A stretch of DNA of 64,000 nt. Origin: Cryptomeria japonica. Taxonomy: Eukaryota > Streptophyta > Pinopsida > Cupressales > Cupressaceae. Under the pieces are notes generated by a model, which saw only the letters and a program-made list of their open reading frames with translations, searched no databases and had not been told where the DNA came from. The stretch is taken from positions 510,567,442 to 510,631,441 of the forward strand of contig NC_081410.1 of NCBI RefSeq assembly GCF_030272615.1, in the 5' to 3' direction. Of this stretch, positions 48,000 through 59,659 are shown in pieces (position 1 is the first letter of the stretch; every line of letters starts with the position of its first letter). Made by a program: the position numbers and the translations under genes.

Positions 48000-49520
48000 A
48001 AGATTGCTAATTAGAGGGTCACTTCAAGTGCTTCTCTTGAGGAGCGAACTTCACTTCATGTGCACCCCTTATGTAGCAAACTTCTTGCACTTCTCCCACA
48101 GAGCAAAACTCATCCTAAGACCTCATGTTGAGAATGTTATCATGTATTGAAGTTGAGAGAGTAAGTGAAAGTGAGCAAAGGAGAGTTTAGTCTTGATTTG
48201 AAATCCACTTCATAACCTCAGCCTCAGGAGAAGCTTTATCTTCAAGGTCGGGAGAGCGAACTTCAACTTCATGTTTGGAGCTAGATGAGCGAACTTCACA
48301 AATCAGCCTATATGGGCAAACTTCAAAAATCAAGACTCGTGAGCGAACTTCACAAACTCAAGCATATGAGCGAACTTCAAAAATGAAGGGAGATGGGCGA
48401 ACTTCAAAAATTGAAGTACATGAGCAAACTTCATGATGGAAGGGATATGGGCGAACTTCAAAAATTGAAGTACATGAGCGAACTTCATTATGGAAGGGAG
48501 ATGGGCGAACATCAAAAATTGAAGTACATGAGCGAACTTCATGAACACAAGAGGATGAGCGAACATCATGATTTGAAGGAGAGCGAAATTTATGTTGGAA
48601 GTAGAAGAGTGAAGGAGAATTTGAGAGCATTTACCTTGAGCAAACTTCATCTTCAAACACCTAAGGCGAACTTCAAGAATCAGCCTATATGAGCGAACTT
48701 CAAGGATTAAGCCCCATCAGCGAACTTCAAAAATCAATGCACATCAGCGAACTTCAAAAATCAATGCATATGAGCGAACGTCATGATTAAAGGGAGATGA
48801 GCGAATTCAATGCCCAAGCACCTAAGAGTGAATGTCATGAACAAACTTCACAAATAAGCCTAGATGAGCGAACTTTAAAAATTGAGGTATATGGGCGAAT
48901 TTCATATTTGGAGATAGATGAGCGAACTTCAAGGATCAGCATAGATGAGCGATTTGCCCAAAACAAGATACAAGGCAGCTAATAGATCTTTTCCTAGAGA
49001 TAATTTGATACTTTAGCATGCCTAAGAGAGAACGATTTTGAATGATGAAAGGCGAGTAAGAAGTTAACTTCATGAACTAGAAGGAATGAACAAACTTCAT
49101 GTTTTGAGGTACATGAGCGAACTTCACAACTTGAGGTTCATAAGCAAACTTCATGTTTTGAGGTATATGAACGAACTTCATGTCTTGTAGATGGAGAGTG
49201 AACTTCATGAGAATGAGTTTGAGAGAGAATTTCATGTAATGACCTCCAAGAATGAACTTCATATGCAAAGAAATAGTGATTTTGAGTTAAAAGCGAACTT
49301 CATAAACTGAGCAGAGGAAGCGAATTTCTTCTAGTAGTCTTCCCTAAGGGCAATTCATCATATTTGCATCAATAAATGGTGGAAAGGCTCAACATTGGAA
49401 CCCATAAAATGAAGATAAGTGAATGAAAGTGAGTTCAAAGGCAAGTTAAGGGTAATTTCATGAACATCAGGGGGTAGAGTAAACTTCAAAAACTCCTCTC
49501 TAGGAGCGAAAAACAACTTC
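48000..49520. repeat. 27-bp periodic array built on GCGAACTTCA
   Basis: GCGAAC-type starts lie exactly 27 bp apart at 48289, 48316, 48343, 48370, 48397, 48424, 48451, 48478, 48505, 48532 and 48559. The register continues at 48666-48828, 48841-48949 and about 49088-49196. Many units contain the small palindrome CTTCAAAAATTGAAG. Looser copies extend the region on both sides. Because 27 is nine codons, both strands read open in places, for example a KFAH-type nine-residue repeat on the - strand (48656-48330); I regard that as a by-product. The array lies about 1 kb upstream of a TATA box at 50310. Confidence 0.9.
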
Positions 49521-50309
49521 AATAACTACTTCATGAAGACGAATTCTCTCTAAATCTTCTTATCAAACCTGCAAAACACATAAAATCAAGAAATATATTA
49601 AGTTAGAAGAACTATCAAGGTTATATAGTATGTATTTGATATCATTTTTTTTTATGTTTTGCAGATGAGGATGGTGATTGCAAAGCAAAAAGAGAAAGAT
49701 TGTAAGATCTATATCACCATGCAAGGAAGAAAACTTTGTTTACGAGCATAGAATGCCCAAGAGGAATCCCAACTCTCACAAGCACCAGGGAGTCACAGAG
49801 AAGGAATTCCAAAGAAGAGAAGCAGTTGTGACATCAGGAGTTCGTTCCAAAGCAACATCAATATTTCAAAACTAAGATCCACACCTTGCACCTCCTAATT
49901 GAAGCCCTCGAGAAGATAGTTTCAGAAGAGTTAATCAAAGTTAGAAGATCATCATCATCATCATCGCGGAAGCTGGATAATGTTCAGTATCAAGAAATAT
50001 TCATTCATGATTATCTATCAAGCGTACAAGTGCAAGTTAAAGATGGAATCCTAGTCATCATCCCAGTCACCACTCACCAATCAAAGGAGTTTGACATCAG
50101 CATGTCTAGATGCAATGTACCTGACTCACCCGTGATGTCACAAACTTCAAGGCACCTACCCTTATTATCTATTGGTCATGCCAAAGTGATGTAATTATTT
50201 CATTGGTCAAATTGAGTTTGTTGTGACAAACCCTAATTAGGGTTTCCATTGTAAAATCTCTGCCATTGATCTCAAATCAATTTGAGCCATTGAATTGTAT
50301 TGAGAGCAT
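49521..50309 (+). other. LTR-like U3 sequence downstream of the 27-bp array
   Basis: Short open frames (49678-49875 and 49886-50194) show no domain. The stretch before the TATA box (AACCCTAATTAGGGTTTCC, then CCATTGAATTGTATTGAG) resembles plant LTR promoters. Confidence 0.4.
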
Positions 50310-50318
50310 TATAAAAGG
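50310..50318 (+). promoter_or_regulatory. TATA box of an LTR-like region
   Basis: TATAAAAGG within GAGAGCATTATAAAAGGCTC. This is a strong core promoter match inside otherwise non-coding repeat-like DNA. Confidence 0.5.
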
Positions 50319-51280
50319 CTCAAGTTCTTCATTTGTAAAGGTTAATAGTTAGTAGCAGGAGAAATAGTCAGTGAATAGTGAATAGAGTTAAGATAGTAGA
50401 TAGCAATTAGAATAGGAGTTAGATTATGAGAAGGCAAAGAGTGTTGCCAAACCTTGTTAAGAACAATTGATTTCATTGAAGTTATGATGAATTTGATTTG
50501 TTGCTTCAACAACTTGCATGATCTCTACTTCTCAATTTGTTTTCGTGTTGATTAGATTGAATGGAAGAAATTGTTGAATGCATTTGTGTGAAATCCGTTT
50601 AGTCCATACCACTAGCCTCTCGCTGATTATAAGTGTGCCTTGTGTGGTCAACTGGAATGATATGAGCCTAACTTCAAATTGTTTTGCGTCCATTGTTTAT
50701 GCATTAACTTGAATGGTGAGCAATGTTTCATGGTAATGATTTGAACATCTTTGAAATGCCCTTAGAAGATTGCACTGAGCTTGTGTCAAATTGTTCAGGT
50801 TGATGGTCAGACCTCGACCAGTATTATTCCGCCTAATCATTGATCTATCTTCTTACATTCTAGGCCTTAGAATAGACTCTCTCAACCCTTCGTCTTTTGC
50901 CATTTTTTTAATCAAGCTAGTTTAGGACAAAAGAGCATCACAAGATTGTCACATCAGATGATCGAGTTCCAGCGATTCAAACATTCGACAATTCAACATA
51001 AGTCCCCTTGTGATACCAGCAATCACATCAACCAATAGAGCTTATCCACACGTCAAGACCTGACACTTATAAACCTTGGAGTTGTCTCAAGTGATCCTTA
51101 AGCCAATCTTCAACATTTGAGAAACTTTGTTCAAGAGAGGATAAGATACTTTTGGGTATTTTATTTTGTGTTTGCATGTGCATGAAAAACACATCAACAC
51201 TACCCAGACTACGAAATGAATTGTTGTTTTCACGACAACAAAAGTATGTCTTAACAAGGAAATTCAATGGTGCATGTTAT
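50319..51280. other. LTR-like R/U5 and leader region, borders not found
   Basis: No gene. Composition and motifs fit the downstream part of an LTR and the start of an internal region, but no clear TG...CA pair or primer site was located. Confidence 0.3.
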
Positions 51281-51932
51281 CACAAAAGCTTGCACCCTTG
51301 CTGAGCTATCAACTCGGCAACCTTGTGAAACATGGAAACAACCCCGAAGTGTGGAACCTTGCGCAAGGGGGTTGAATCTCCGAAGAAGGCCAGCTTCCTT
51401 CTCAATCTAGGTGCGGGTGATGAACCAACTCAACACTTCAAAACTAACTCCTAGGCCTATCCTAACAAATTGCAAAGGTAAAGGGAAGAGAGAAATGCTT
51501 GAAATAAAAGGAGGTGATGCACCAAGAAGAGATTGTTCCTCTCCCTACCCGAAATGACACACAAAATCAACTGAAACACCCAAGAGATGCACAAACTTCA
51601 GTTGTATGAGTGACTCCAATGCATGTATGTATGAAGGTTAGAATTCAGTGAATGCTAAGATGGGAGAAGGTTTCCCACAAGTCACACACAGAAATAAATT
51701 TAACACAACATATATGAGAGAAGAACCACAAAACATACACCTATGGTGAAGGTAAGGAAACATACACAGCATACATAAGTTGAAAGTAGGCAAGAATGGT
51801 GATTTCAATTAATTATAAGCCCAATGGCCAAACTTACAGTTGCACAAATGCAAGATAAATACAAGAGAAGTGGGAGAGCATGGAATAGCTCAAGCCAGCA
51901 GGGAGAGAACCCTTTACAATGAGGCTTAACAG

Positions 51933-51942
51933 CCTTTATATA
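51933..51942 (-). promoter_or_regulatory. TATA box, - strand LTR-like region
   Basis: TATATAAAGG within CATCTATATAAAGGCTG on the - strand. Confidence 0.5.
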
Positions 51943-53079
51943 GATGTAGCTAGGAAATCGGAAATCATCAAAGCAAATATCAATATTAGCCATAGCTCAA
52001 TCACAAAAGCTCAAATGCAATGATCAATCCTAATTACATCCAACAGAGACATGAAAGCAAACATTCAAGATTAAAAACTAAGCAAACCAAATGCAGATCT
52101 GAATATCTCCATCATGTGGCTCCATTGTCCTTCTTTCTCCTTCAAATAGCTTTGTTGTGGATCTCACCTACAAGTGCATACACATGAGATGAAAGCAAGT
52201 AGACAAGATAGAAGCGCAAGAATACTCGAAGCGTGATTGATTCGACAAAGTGATTAGTCTTGATTGAAGAAATTCATCCAATTTATAGACAAATTGGAGA
52301 AAAGACAAGATTAGCATGAAAACGATTCGAATGGAAATTCAAATCAAGAATAGCAAAATTATGACGTGTATGACAAATTGCTATGCAAGGATTTATGACG
52401 ATTTATGACAATTTATGACAAATTGCTATGCAAGGATTTATGACAAGAATTTGAAATAGAAATAGACATTTAGGAATTTAGGAGAAATTAGAAAATTAAG
52501 TTGGAAATAATGACTTGGAAATTATGCAATTGATGAAAATTAGGTAAAATTAATTAATAATTTCCCATTCATTAATTAATTTACAAAAATAGGAGGAAAT
52601 TGAATTAGAAATTAGGAAAATTAGAAAATTGGAAAATAGGAATTTAGTGAAATGAGGAAATTAGGAATTTAGTGAATAAATTATTATATTTAATTCACAA
52701 AGAGGGAATTTAGAAATTGATGAAAAATTAGGAAATTAGGAGAAATTAGGTAAATCAATTAATAATTTGTCATTTATTAATTAATTCACAAAAAGAGGAA
52801 TAATTAGTTAGCCAATTAAATTAAACATTTAATTGTGACACGAAGACCTAGGATAAATAAATAAATTATTTAACTTAGAGGGAGAAATGACAAACAGGGT
52901 TAAATGAATAAAATCATGAAACCCTAAAAGATGAATTAGAAATGCAAGGATGACAATTAAGTCTTGACGTTGATTCGATTTGATCATGATTCTGACTTGA
53001 TAAAAGACCAATGCTGACAAACGATTTGATTGATAAATGCGCCAATTGACGAGGAACAATGACTAATTGATCCAAATTG

Positions 53080-53245
53080 ACATGATTGAGAAAGACGACG
53101 ATCGATGACAAATTGATCGCAAAATGACAAAATTGACAAGAAGACAAGGATCGATGATAAAATAGATCACAAGACGACAAGATTGATGACAAATTGATCA
53201 AAGGACAAGGATCGATGACAAATTGATCGCATGATAACAAGATTG
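53080..53245. repeat. Short repeats GATCGATGACAAATTGATC, four copies
   Basis: Copies at about 53100-53119, 53149-53170, 53180-53201 and 53210-53229. Each is a weak palindrome (GATCRAT against ATTGATC), with looser GAC/TTGAT words around. It lies upstream of the - strand TATA box. Confidence 0.65.
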
Positions 53246-53965
53246 ATAAGAGGACAAAACCCTAATTAGGATTGACGATGTCCAAAATGATGACAAATGA
53301 ATACGCACATAGATGCAACATGATAAGATTGACCAAAATCATGACTGAAGATTGCTATCGACAAGACCAAATTCGAAAGTGAGACAACTGAAGAATGCAG
53401 AAGGACTCAATGCTCGCAAATGATAAAGACCAAGTGCGTGACATAGGAGAAATGTTAACGCGACGCAAAAACCCTAAAATAAGGCAATGCGCAAATGTTA
53501 AAGTACGATTCCGCAAGCGTTGACCATTTTTAGGTGTCTACAATAGAAAAATTGACCATTTTTAGGTGTCTACAATAGAAAAATGGTTACAAGAGTGATC
53601 ATGACCCCTGCATGTCAGTCTGGGAGTGCAGGGAAGTGCATACACTTGACTTGTACATGCAAGCAACCTAGCCATACCCACAAAAGGCAACTCTGAGAAG
53701 GATGGATTGACTGACCTTCCAAAGTCAAAGTATGCAGTCATGACACAAGTCACCAAGCATGGCCCCATACCCCCCTTGATGAAAATCCTACCAAAAACAT
53801 TAAATGCACCATTGTGGCTCCACACAAGAAAGTGCACAAGTCACCAAAACTGTCGGAGCATTTAAAGCCTTGAGTGTCGATCACGCCATCCGAAAGTGAC
53901 GTCAATCGGAAGGAAGTCCAGAGACTTCGGAAGCTCAAGCTCCCGAAGTGGGGAAGACAAGGGAA

Positions 53966-54545
53966 GAACTTTGGAACCTTGGGGTTCCGGAGTTCCGGGA
54001 AAACTAGAGAGAAAAGGCAAGGAGGGAAGGAGGGTTCCGAAGTTCTGGAGGGAAGAAGGGGAAGCAAAGGAAGAGAACTTCGGAACCTTGGGGTTCTGGA
54101 GTTCCGGAGACAGGAAGGAAGAAAGCTAGGAGGGAACCTCGGAACCTCGAGGTTCCGGAGTTCCAGGGAAGGCAAGGGAAGGGAACTTCGAAACCTCGGG
54201 GTTCCGGAGTTCTGGGGAAGTGCGCAAAGGAACTTTGGAACCTCGGGGTTTCGGAGTTCCGAGGAAGGGAAAAAGAAAGGAACTTTGGAACCTCGAGGTT
54301 CTAGAGTTCTGGGAGAGAAGGAGAGGAACTTCGGAACCTCAGGGTTCCAGAGTTCTAGGAAAAGAAAGGAGAGGCGGCAAAGGGAAGGAACTTTAGAACC
54401 TCAAGGTTCCGAAGTTCCGGAGAAGGAAAAGTGAAAGAAGGGAAAGCGAAAGAACTTTGGAACCTCGGGGTTCCAGATTTCCGGAGAAGGAGAACAAGAG
54501 AAGGCAAAGGGAAAAGAATTTTGGAACCTCGAGGTTCCGTAGTTC
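53966..54545. repeat. Array of ten 30-bp palindromes with purine-rich spacers
   Basis: Unit starts are 53966, 54075, 54134, 54183, 54230, 54280, 54326, 54388, 54452 and 54516, each 30 bp. The left arm is GAACTTYGGAACC and the right arm GGTTCCGGAGTTC, around a YYGG-type centre. Most mismatches are T opposite G, which still pair as G-U in RNA of this strand. Spacers (about 16-34 bp, one longer) are GA-rich and unrelated to each other. Open frames on both strands here (Glu/Arg/Gly- or Pro/Ser/Leu-rich) are products of the repeats. Confidence 0.92.
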
Positions 54546-54712
54546 CGGGGAAGAAGACAAGGCCAAGGGAGGAACTTCCTCCGGACAAGGCAACACTTCA
54601 CGCTTCATGATTCATCCGCTTTCTCCTTGATCAACTTAGGGTAGCGCTAGTCCATGGATCGCATCTCTGATTGGTTCTCACTGATGGACCAAGGGTGTCA
54701 TAAAATGACAAC

Positions 54713-54961
54713 AGTACCCATTCTTTCAATATCAAGCAAGGAGTCATTTCGGTCCTTTTCATTGGATGGGAATGGTTCATGGAGGGAAGTTTGAGCACAA
54801 GCTGGACCTCGATGACTATTGGGCTAGTGTTGATAATAACTTCAAGATAAGAAAGAGATTTTGGTCTAAAATTCCATTGAACCTGATCAGGGAATCAGAG
54901 GTATCCCGAGAGGCTGACCAAATTGACGAAGAGAATGAATTCGAGCAACCACATTTTGCTA
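54713..54961 (+). pseudogene. ORF-X 3' fragment (duplicate of 59365-59615)
   Basis: About 250 bp nearly identical to 59365-59615. Both encode QYQARSHF-like and FEHKLDLDDYWASVDNNFKI segments. Similarity stops on the right at CACATTTTGCTAA. The left edge adjoins the end of the palindrome array region. Confidence 0.85.
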
Positions 54962-55886
54962 ATTTGAAAAGCGAACCTTTTTGCTGCCCCTCGACCCCGC
55001 AAGGTGCATTGCCCCTTGACCCCAACTTGGGGGTGCTGCCCCCAAATCCCCGTCATAACATTAGGGGGGAAATTGCGCTGATAAAAGTAGGGAAATTTTA
55101 ACCTCCAAGTCTGATTAGGCTCCAATTCCATTTAACAACATATACTTTCATTTGGTGAATCAAGAGTTGGAAAGGAAGAGTTTGAATCTCATTTGATCAT
55201 ATGATGACATGGATTTTTTATTCCATGACATTTGAAATATTGTATACATTTGACAATATTTATATATCTATGTTTATTATTTCCTTCAGCTACAATTTGC
55301 GTTTATGCTTATGTGATTCATGTATACTTGTGTATGTAATCAAATTAGCTTCTATTTGATGATGTTATTGTGTCTTTAAGGTGTATTTAATAAAGGGTGC
55401 ATGAAACAAGTTTTAAATCTTTAAAAATCTCTAAATTTCTCAAGTTTTTCACTTTGTCGAGTCCAGCCGAATTTGAGCCGAGTTTTGACTCCCGAGTCCG
55501 ACTCCCGAGTTGAGTTGGCCTCGCCGAGTCCGAGTCCCGAGTCGAGTCGGCCTCGCCGAGTCCGAGTCCCGTTTCTTTGGCGGAGATACACCACAAATCA
55601 ATACTTATCAAATCTGCATTCATCTAACATACATGAAATAAAATCTAAACTATTGTGTTGAAGGAATTGAAAACCTTGCTAATCATTCAGATAATAGAGA
55701 TTACAAAGCCTAAAAAGCACACAAGCAATATATTATCCAAAAATGACCTCTCGCAACAATATTTCAAAAACCTCACTCTCCAAATGAGAGGAGGAAACCT
55801 TATATAGTTGCATGGTCAGGATTGAACAATGATCAAGGGCCCAAATTGAAAGATCAAAACCCTTATTAGGGTTTCCTAATACTCTA
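54962..55886. other. Spacer with a GAGTCCGAGTCCCGA repeat
   Basis: 55460-55580 holds tandem GAGTCC/GAGTCG words with an almost perfect 45-bp direct duplication (TTGGCCTCGCCGAGTCCGAG). Otherwise no gene. Confidence 0.5.
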
Positions 55887-56504
55887 TTAGTTTGAACAAG
55901 AGAAAACAAGATAAATGGCACAGTTGCCAATTTGGTAATCAACCATGTCCACGTCATCGGTACATGTGGCAAGAGTGTTCTCCCCATTAGCTGCCTGTGC
56001 TAGGAAGTTCTCATCAATGCGCAAGAAACTCGAAATCTTGGTGAGATCATCCTTGAGAATCGATCCTGAAACTTTGAAGAAGTTCCCTTGAATCTTGGCC
56101 CTCAGGTTCTTTGCACGTAAATGTTTCTCTCGCACTTCATCTTGCTGCAATATCTCAGCCGCTACAAAGAAAACCTTGTCCTGAATACTCCCGATAGTCT
56201 TTTCTATCTCCAAACATTTAGCTTCTTATTTTCTCAGAGATTCAACTCTGGTAATCAAGGCAAAGTACCAAGTGTTGAAATCATATATGTCACCGGGTTG
56301 AATGCCCTTAGCACCTACTAGATCCTGTTGGGAAAGCCCTCTGATGGTCTTCAAGCATGGGATTATTCTGTTTTGTATATCTTCAACATCCTCCCAAGCT
56401 TCAGCTATGTCTTGGATTCTGCTTAATAGGGAAGAGGTGGAGTCATATGCTAATACTAGGTTCTCAACAAGTATGTCAGCACGCAATAATCCCATGGAGA
56501 TCAT
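55887..56504 (-). pseudogene. ORF-X-like C-terminal helical region (one in-frame stop)
   Basis: A single - strand frame of about 205 codons with one stop near 56226. The first part contains AEAWEDVEDIQNRIIPCL and DIYDFNTWYFALITRVESL. The second part is a Lys/Glu/Leu-rich helix (LRAKNLRAKIQGNFF). The helical style matches the tail of ORF-X copy 1, so it may be the C-terminal part of another copy in opposite orientation. That link is an inference. Confidence 0.5.
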
Positions 56505-56650
56505 CTCTCTCCAAGTATGTTAGAACGCATAAGTTATGAAGATTTTGAATCTGGCTTCCATGGAGATCATCTCTCTCCAAGTATGTCAGCACACATAAGT
56601 TATGAAGATTTTGAATCCGGCTTCCATGGAGATCATCCCTCTCCAAGTCC
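56493..56650. repeat. 66-bp tandem repeat, about 2.4 copies
   Basis: CATGGAGATCATCTCTCTCC recurs at 56493, 56559 and 56625 (last copy changed). The period is 22 codons, so the frame of the overlapping - strand reading is not disturbed. Confidence 0.9.
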
Positions 56651-57190
56651 ACCCAGCAATGAGGTTCATAGGGTCAAGGGTTTGATGAAGTCCGCCTTGA
56701 CTTGGTGCAAAGAAGTCATGAAGTCCACCTTGATGGCATGAAGAGGTAATGAAGCCAATGAACCCCACCATGGAGATGGTGCACAACTCCCCTCAAGTCC
56801 GCAAAGTATAAGGTAAAGAGGTGCACAAGGCAAGGAAAGTCCGCCTAAGGATGTGTGAGCATGGTCAAGGCATCAAACAAGTCCGCCCTCATGGTGTGTA
56901 CAAGATTGATAAAGTCCTCTTGGTCATGAGATGAAGGAAGTCCACCTAGGACTAAATTGCATTGGGGAATAACATTGATGAAGTCCGCCTTCCTACTTGT
57001 GAAGAGAATCAACCAAGTCTGCCCTACAACATGGAGATAGAAGTAACACTCAAGGAAATTCGCCTAAGTTATAAGGAATACGATGAGTGAAGTCCACCCC
57101 AAGATGAAAGGTATCAAGCAAGTCAAAAGTGTACAAGTGTCTTGAACTTCGCCATGATAGAGTGCATAACATTGATGAAGTCAGCCCTAC
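56640..57190. repeat. Array of GAAGTCCGCCT-type motifs, about 14 copies
   Basis: Copies of [GC]AAGTCCGCC or one-base variants near 56644, 56688, 56720, 56794, 56835, 56878, 56910, 56938, 56980, 57013, 57055, 57089, 57142 and 57178. Spacing is 28-74 bp and the sequence between is unrelated. Similar in style to the GCGAACTTCA array, but not palindromic. Confidence 0.75.
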
Positions 57191-58159
57191 ATTACTTGCA
57201 AAATGGAAACAAATTCACAAAGTTCACTTTCATGTGTTCAAAGAAACTTGCTAATTTAGGAGTTGAAGAATATTCTCACAAGGATCAGCAAAATGTCTTA
57301 TCCAAGTTCGAACTAGAGGCAATTCTAGAAAGTTTTTCAAAATAGAAGATTGAAGATTAAGTTCGATTCATCAACTGAAAATCAAAATAGAAACTTTCTT
57401 TTGGACTGTAACTCACAGCTCGAACTTGCCAAAAGGATTTGAACTCAACTGAGGATTAAATTAGAAACTCTCCTTTGCAACTTGAAAGACTAAAGAGCAA
57501 TTAGAAACATATCAATAAAGGATTCCTGTGTTTCTAATTAAGAAGTTCGAACTTCACGAGGATTTTATACAAATACTGTTCGAACTTGAGAGAGAAAGTT
57601 AAGAAGGTTTTGAAGAGTTTTTGTGCAGGTTTGAAGGTTTCCAGCAAGATTTTGAAGGTTTAGACACAGTTTGGAAGGAGATTTTAACAGCTTTTTAAGA
57701 AGATTTTCACAATTTTTCGAAGTGCAACCTCTGATTTTCCATCACAAACAACATTTTCCCTTCTTTCTTTTCTTTTCTGAAAGTGAAAATTGGTTTCGCG
57801 GGCAGATTATCAGGTTTCCCAACCTGATTTTTCAAAGTTTTTCAAGAGAAAGAATTAATCTTTTGCAAATTCCTTCTTTCTTATTTTCTGCCCCTTGAAC
57901 TAGATTTTGATGCATACTTAGTCAAAATTTGGACTTAGTTTTCATTCTCAAGTTCTGGTTTTGATCAAAATCAGACATGCAAGTTCCCAAGTTTGGTCAT
58001 ATTCAAAGGCTTTTCCGAGATTTTCAAGAACAATCTAAGCATTGAAACCCGTCTAAAATGCCAAGTGTTGGAAAGAGAGTAAAAATCAGAATACACTTAG
58101 CTGCTAAAACTCCAAATCCCCACTTAAAATACAGATTCTAACTTAATTTTGTTTTATGC
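57191..58159 (+). other. Leader between motif array and ORF-X copy 2
   Basis: No gene. A TTTATACAAATA stretch near 57562 could be a weak TATA box; a repeated GGTTTGAAGGTTT pattern follows. Confidence 0.35.
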
Positions 58160-59625
58160 TTGCAGATTTGGATGACCTCGGAAGTTGGACCATCACCCAA
58201 AGTCCAAACGAAGTTCCAAGTTGATAAGGGTTCCCCTCCGGAATCGAAGATGAACTCCAAATGGAAGCAGGTTGGAGACACCAACCTTGGGCACATCAAG
58301 CTTCGTGAGTTCAATAAGAGGATGCACGGCACGGATGCACAATTACCCACTCCAATTGCATGGAAAATGATGCGAAATGGGATAGTGCAAGCTATTGGTT
58401 TCCTTCCAGCAGTTCAGTGTACAAAATAACCCAGAGAATAGAGAAATAGTTGCTCATGATGGCAGAGTGTTGGCAAATATCCGTTAAGTAGCAATCAGAG
58501 AGGCCTTTTGCATCCCTAAACACCACAACATGATCTATATGACCAGGGATGAAGCAACCCAACTATACAAGGATAACATGGAGGAGTATGAGGCTAACAT
58601 CAACCATTCATGGTTGGAGAAGCTTAGAAAAAGTGTTTCAAAGATTACCTAAGACCCTTCTCAGGCCTTATTTCAAAGAGGACTATAGAGACCTCATCGT
58701 CTTGTTAAACAAAGTTATGGTCAGCCAACAGGGTGCTCCTTTCGAGCCATGGATGTACTACTTTATCAATGAAGTTACAGCTGTCGTGAAGATGATCAAC
58801 TGGGCTAGGATCATCAGTGATAACATGGATTATCAACTTAGGAACTTGGAGAAGAATAGAACATTTTACATGAGTTCCTACTTGATCTATTCCTTGGCCA
58901 GAACATATAGATACAGAGGCCTAGTATGCATAGGAGCTGTTGGAAATAAAGAGAACCAGTTAGCCGTCTATGACTGTTACCCACAGTTGCACCTGGAGGA
59001 GAAGTTTCATTTTGAAAGGGTCAATGATGCATTCCTCATGCATATCACGAGAACTCTTCCGGGAGCTCTTCATCATCGACTATCTCAAGAGTCAAAAGAT
59101 TTAATCAGCAGGTTTGGGCATTGGTATATCTAATATCCCAGGTTAATCTACTTAAGGATCCAAGGAATCTCTAGACCCCCATACAAATTACCCATGTTTC
59201 CTACAAACAGAATGGTACTACTTGAGGTAGTAAGACAGTTGGAAAACTTTATGACTGTGCAAAGAGGAAAGCAAAGGACAGCAACGTCTTTTCCTCTCAA
59301 TATCGGGAAAGGGTTGGAGACCTGTCCATCAACCCAAGCTGCCACACATGCCGACAAGGAAATTCAATGGTACCCATTCTTTCAATATCAAGCAAGGAGT
59401 CATTTCGATCCTTTTCATTGGATGGGAATGGTTAATGGAGGGAAGTTTGAGCACAAGCTGGATCTCGAGGACTATTGGGCTAGTGTTGCTGATAACTTTG
59501 AGATAAGAAAGAGATTCTGGTCTAGAATTCCATTGAACCTAATCAGGGCATCAGAGGTATTCCAAGTGGCTAACCAAATTGACGAAGAGAATGAATTCGA
59601 GCAACCACATTTTGCTAATCCCTGA
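58160..59625 (+). pseudogene. ORF-X family copy 2 (frameshifted)
   Basis: The N-terminal part (58160-58429) is followed by at least two frame changes (near 58430 and 58640) and a stop near 59131. The best-kept part (58650-59130) has RPYFKEDYRDLIVLLNKV, PWMYYFINEVTAVVKMIN, FYMSSYLIYSLARTYRYRG and FERVNDAFLMHI. Copy 1 (15350-18910) has matching WMYQYIHVI and FRRVNDAFFGYHMC at the same relative places. The end (59365-59615) is duplicated at 54713-54961. Function unknown; no polymerase or nuclease motif seen. Confidence 0.7.
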
Positions 59626-59659
59626 GACCAAAAGACTTTTATTATTTTATATAGGTGTC

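Larger units (their letters stand above)
51281..53574 (-). mobile_element. LTR-like region on the - strand
   Basis: On the - strand it would start TGTAGACACCTAAAAATGG at 53574 or 53542 and continue through a repeat-rich U3 to a TATA box at 51942-51933. The first 32 bp are tandemly duplicated. The internal end and a partner LTR were not found, so it may be a solo or truncated LTR. 52460-52800 is rich in GGAAATTAGG-like words. Confidence 0.45.

Noticed and set aside
48330-48692. Repeat protein with KFAH or YMSELH nine-residue units
   Set aside because: Follows from the 27-bp period; both strands are open and the region lies in LTR-like DNA, so I do not call a gene.
53750-54608. Open frames of 70-186 aa on both strands with repeated RNLGVPEF or LRNLEVPKF motifs
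   Set aside because: These follow directly from the 30-bp palindrome array; both strands show mirrored repeats and no start context or other domain.
55387-55661. Open frames over GAGTCCGAGTCCC repeats
   Set aside because: Simple tandem repeat; frames exist on both strands.
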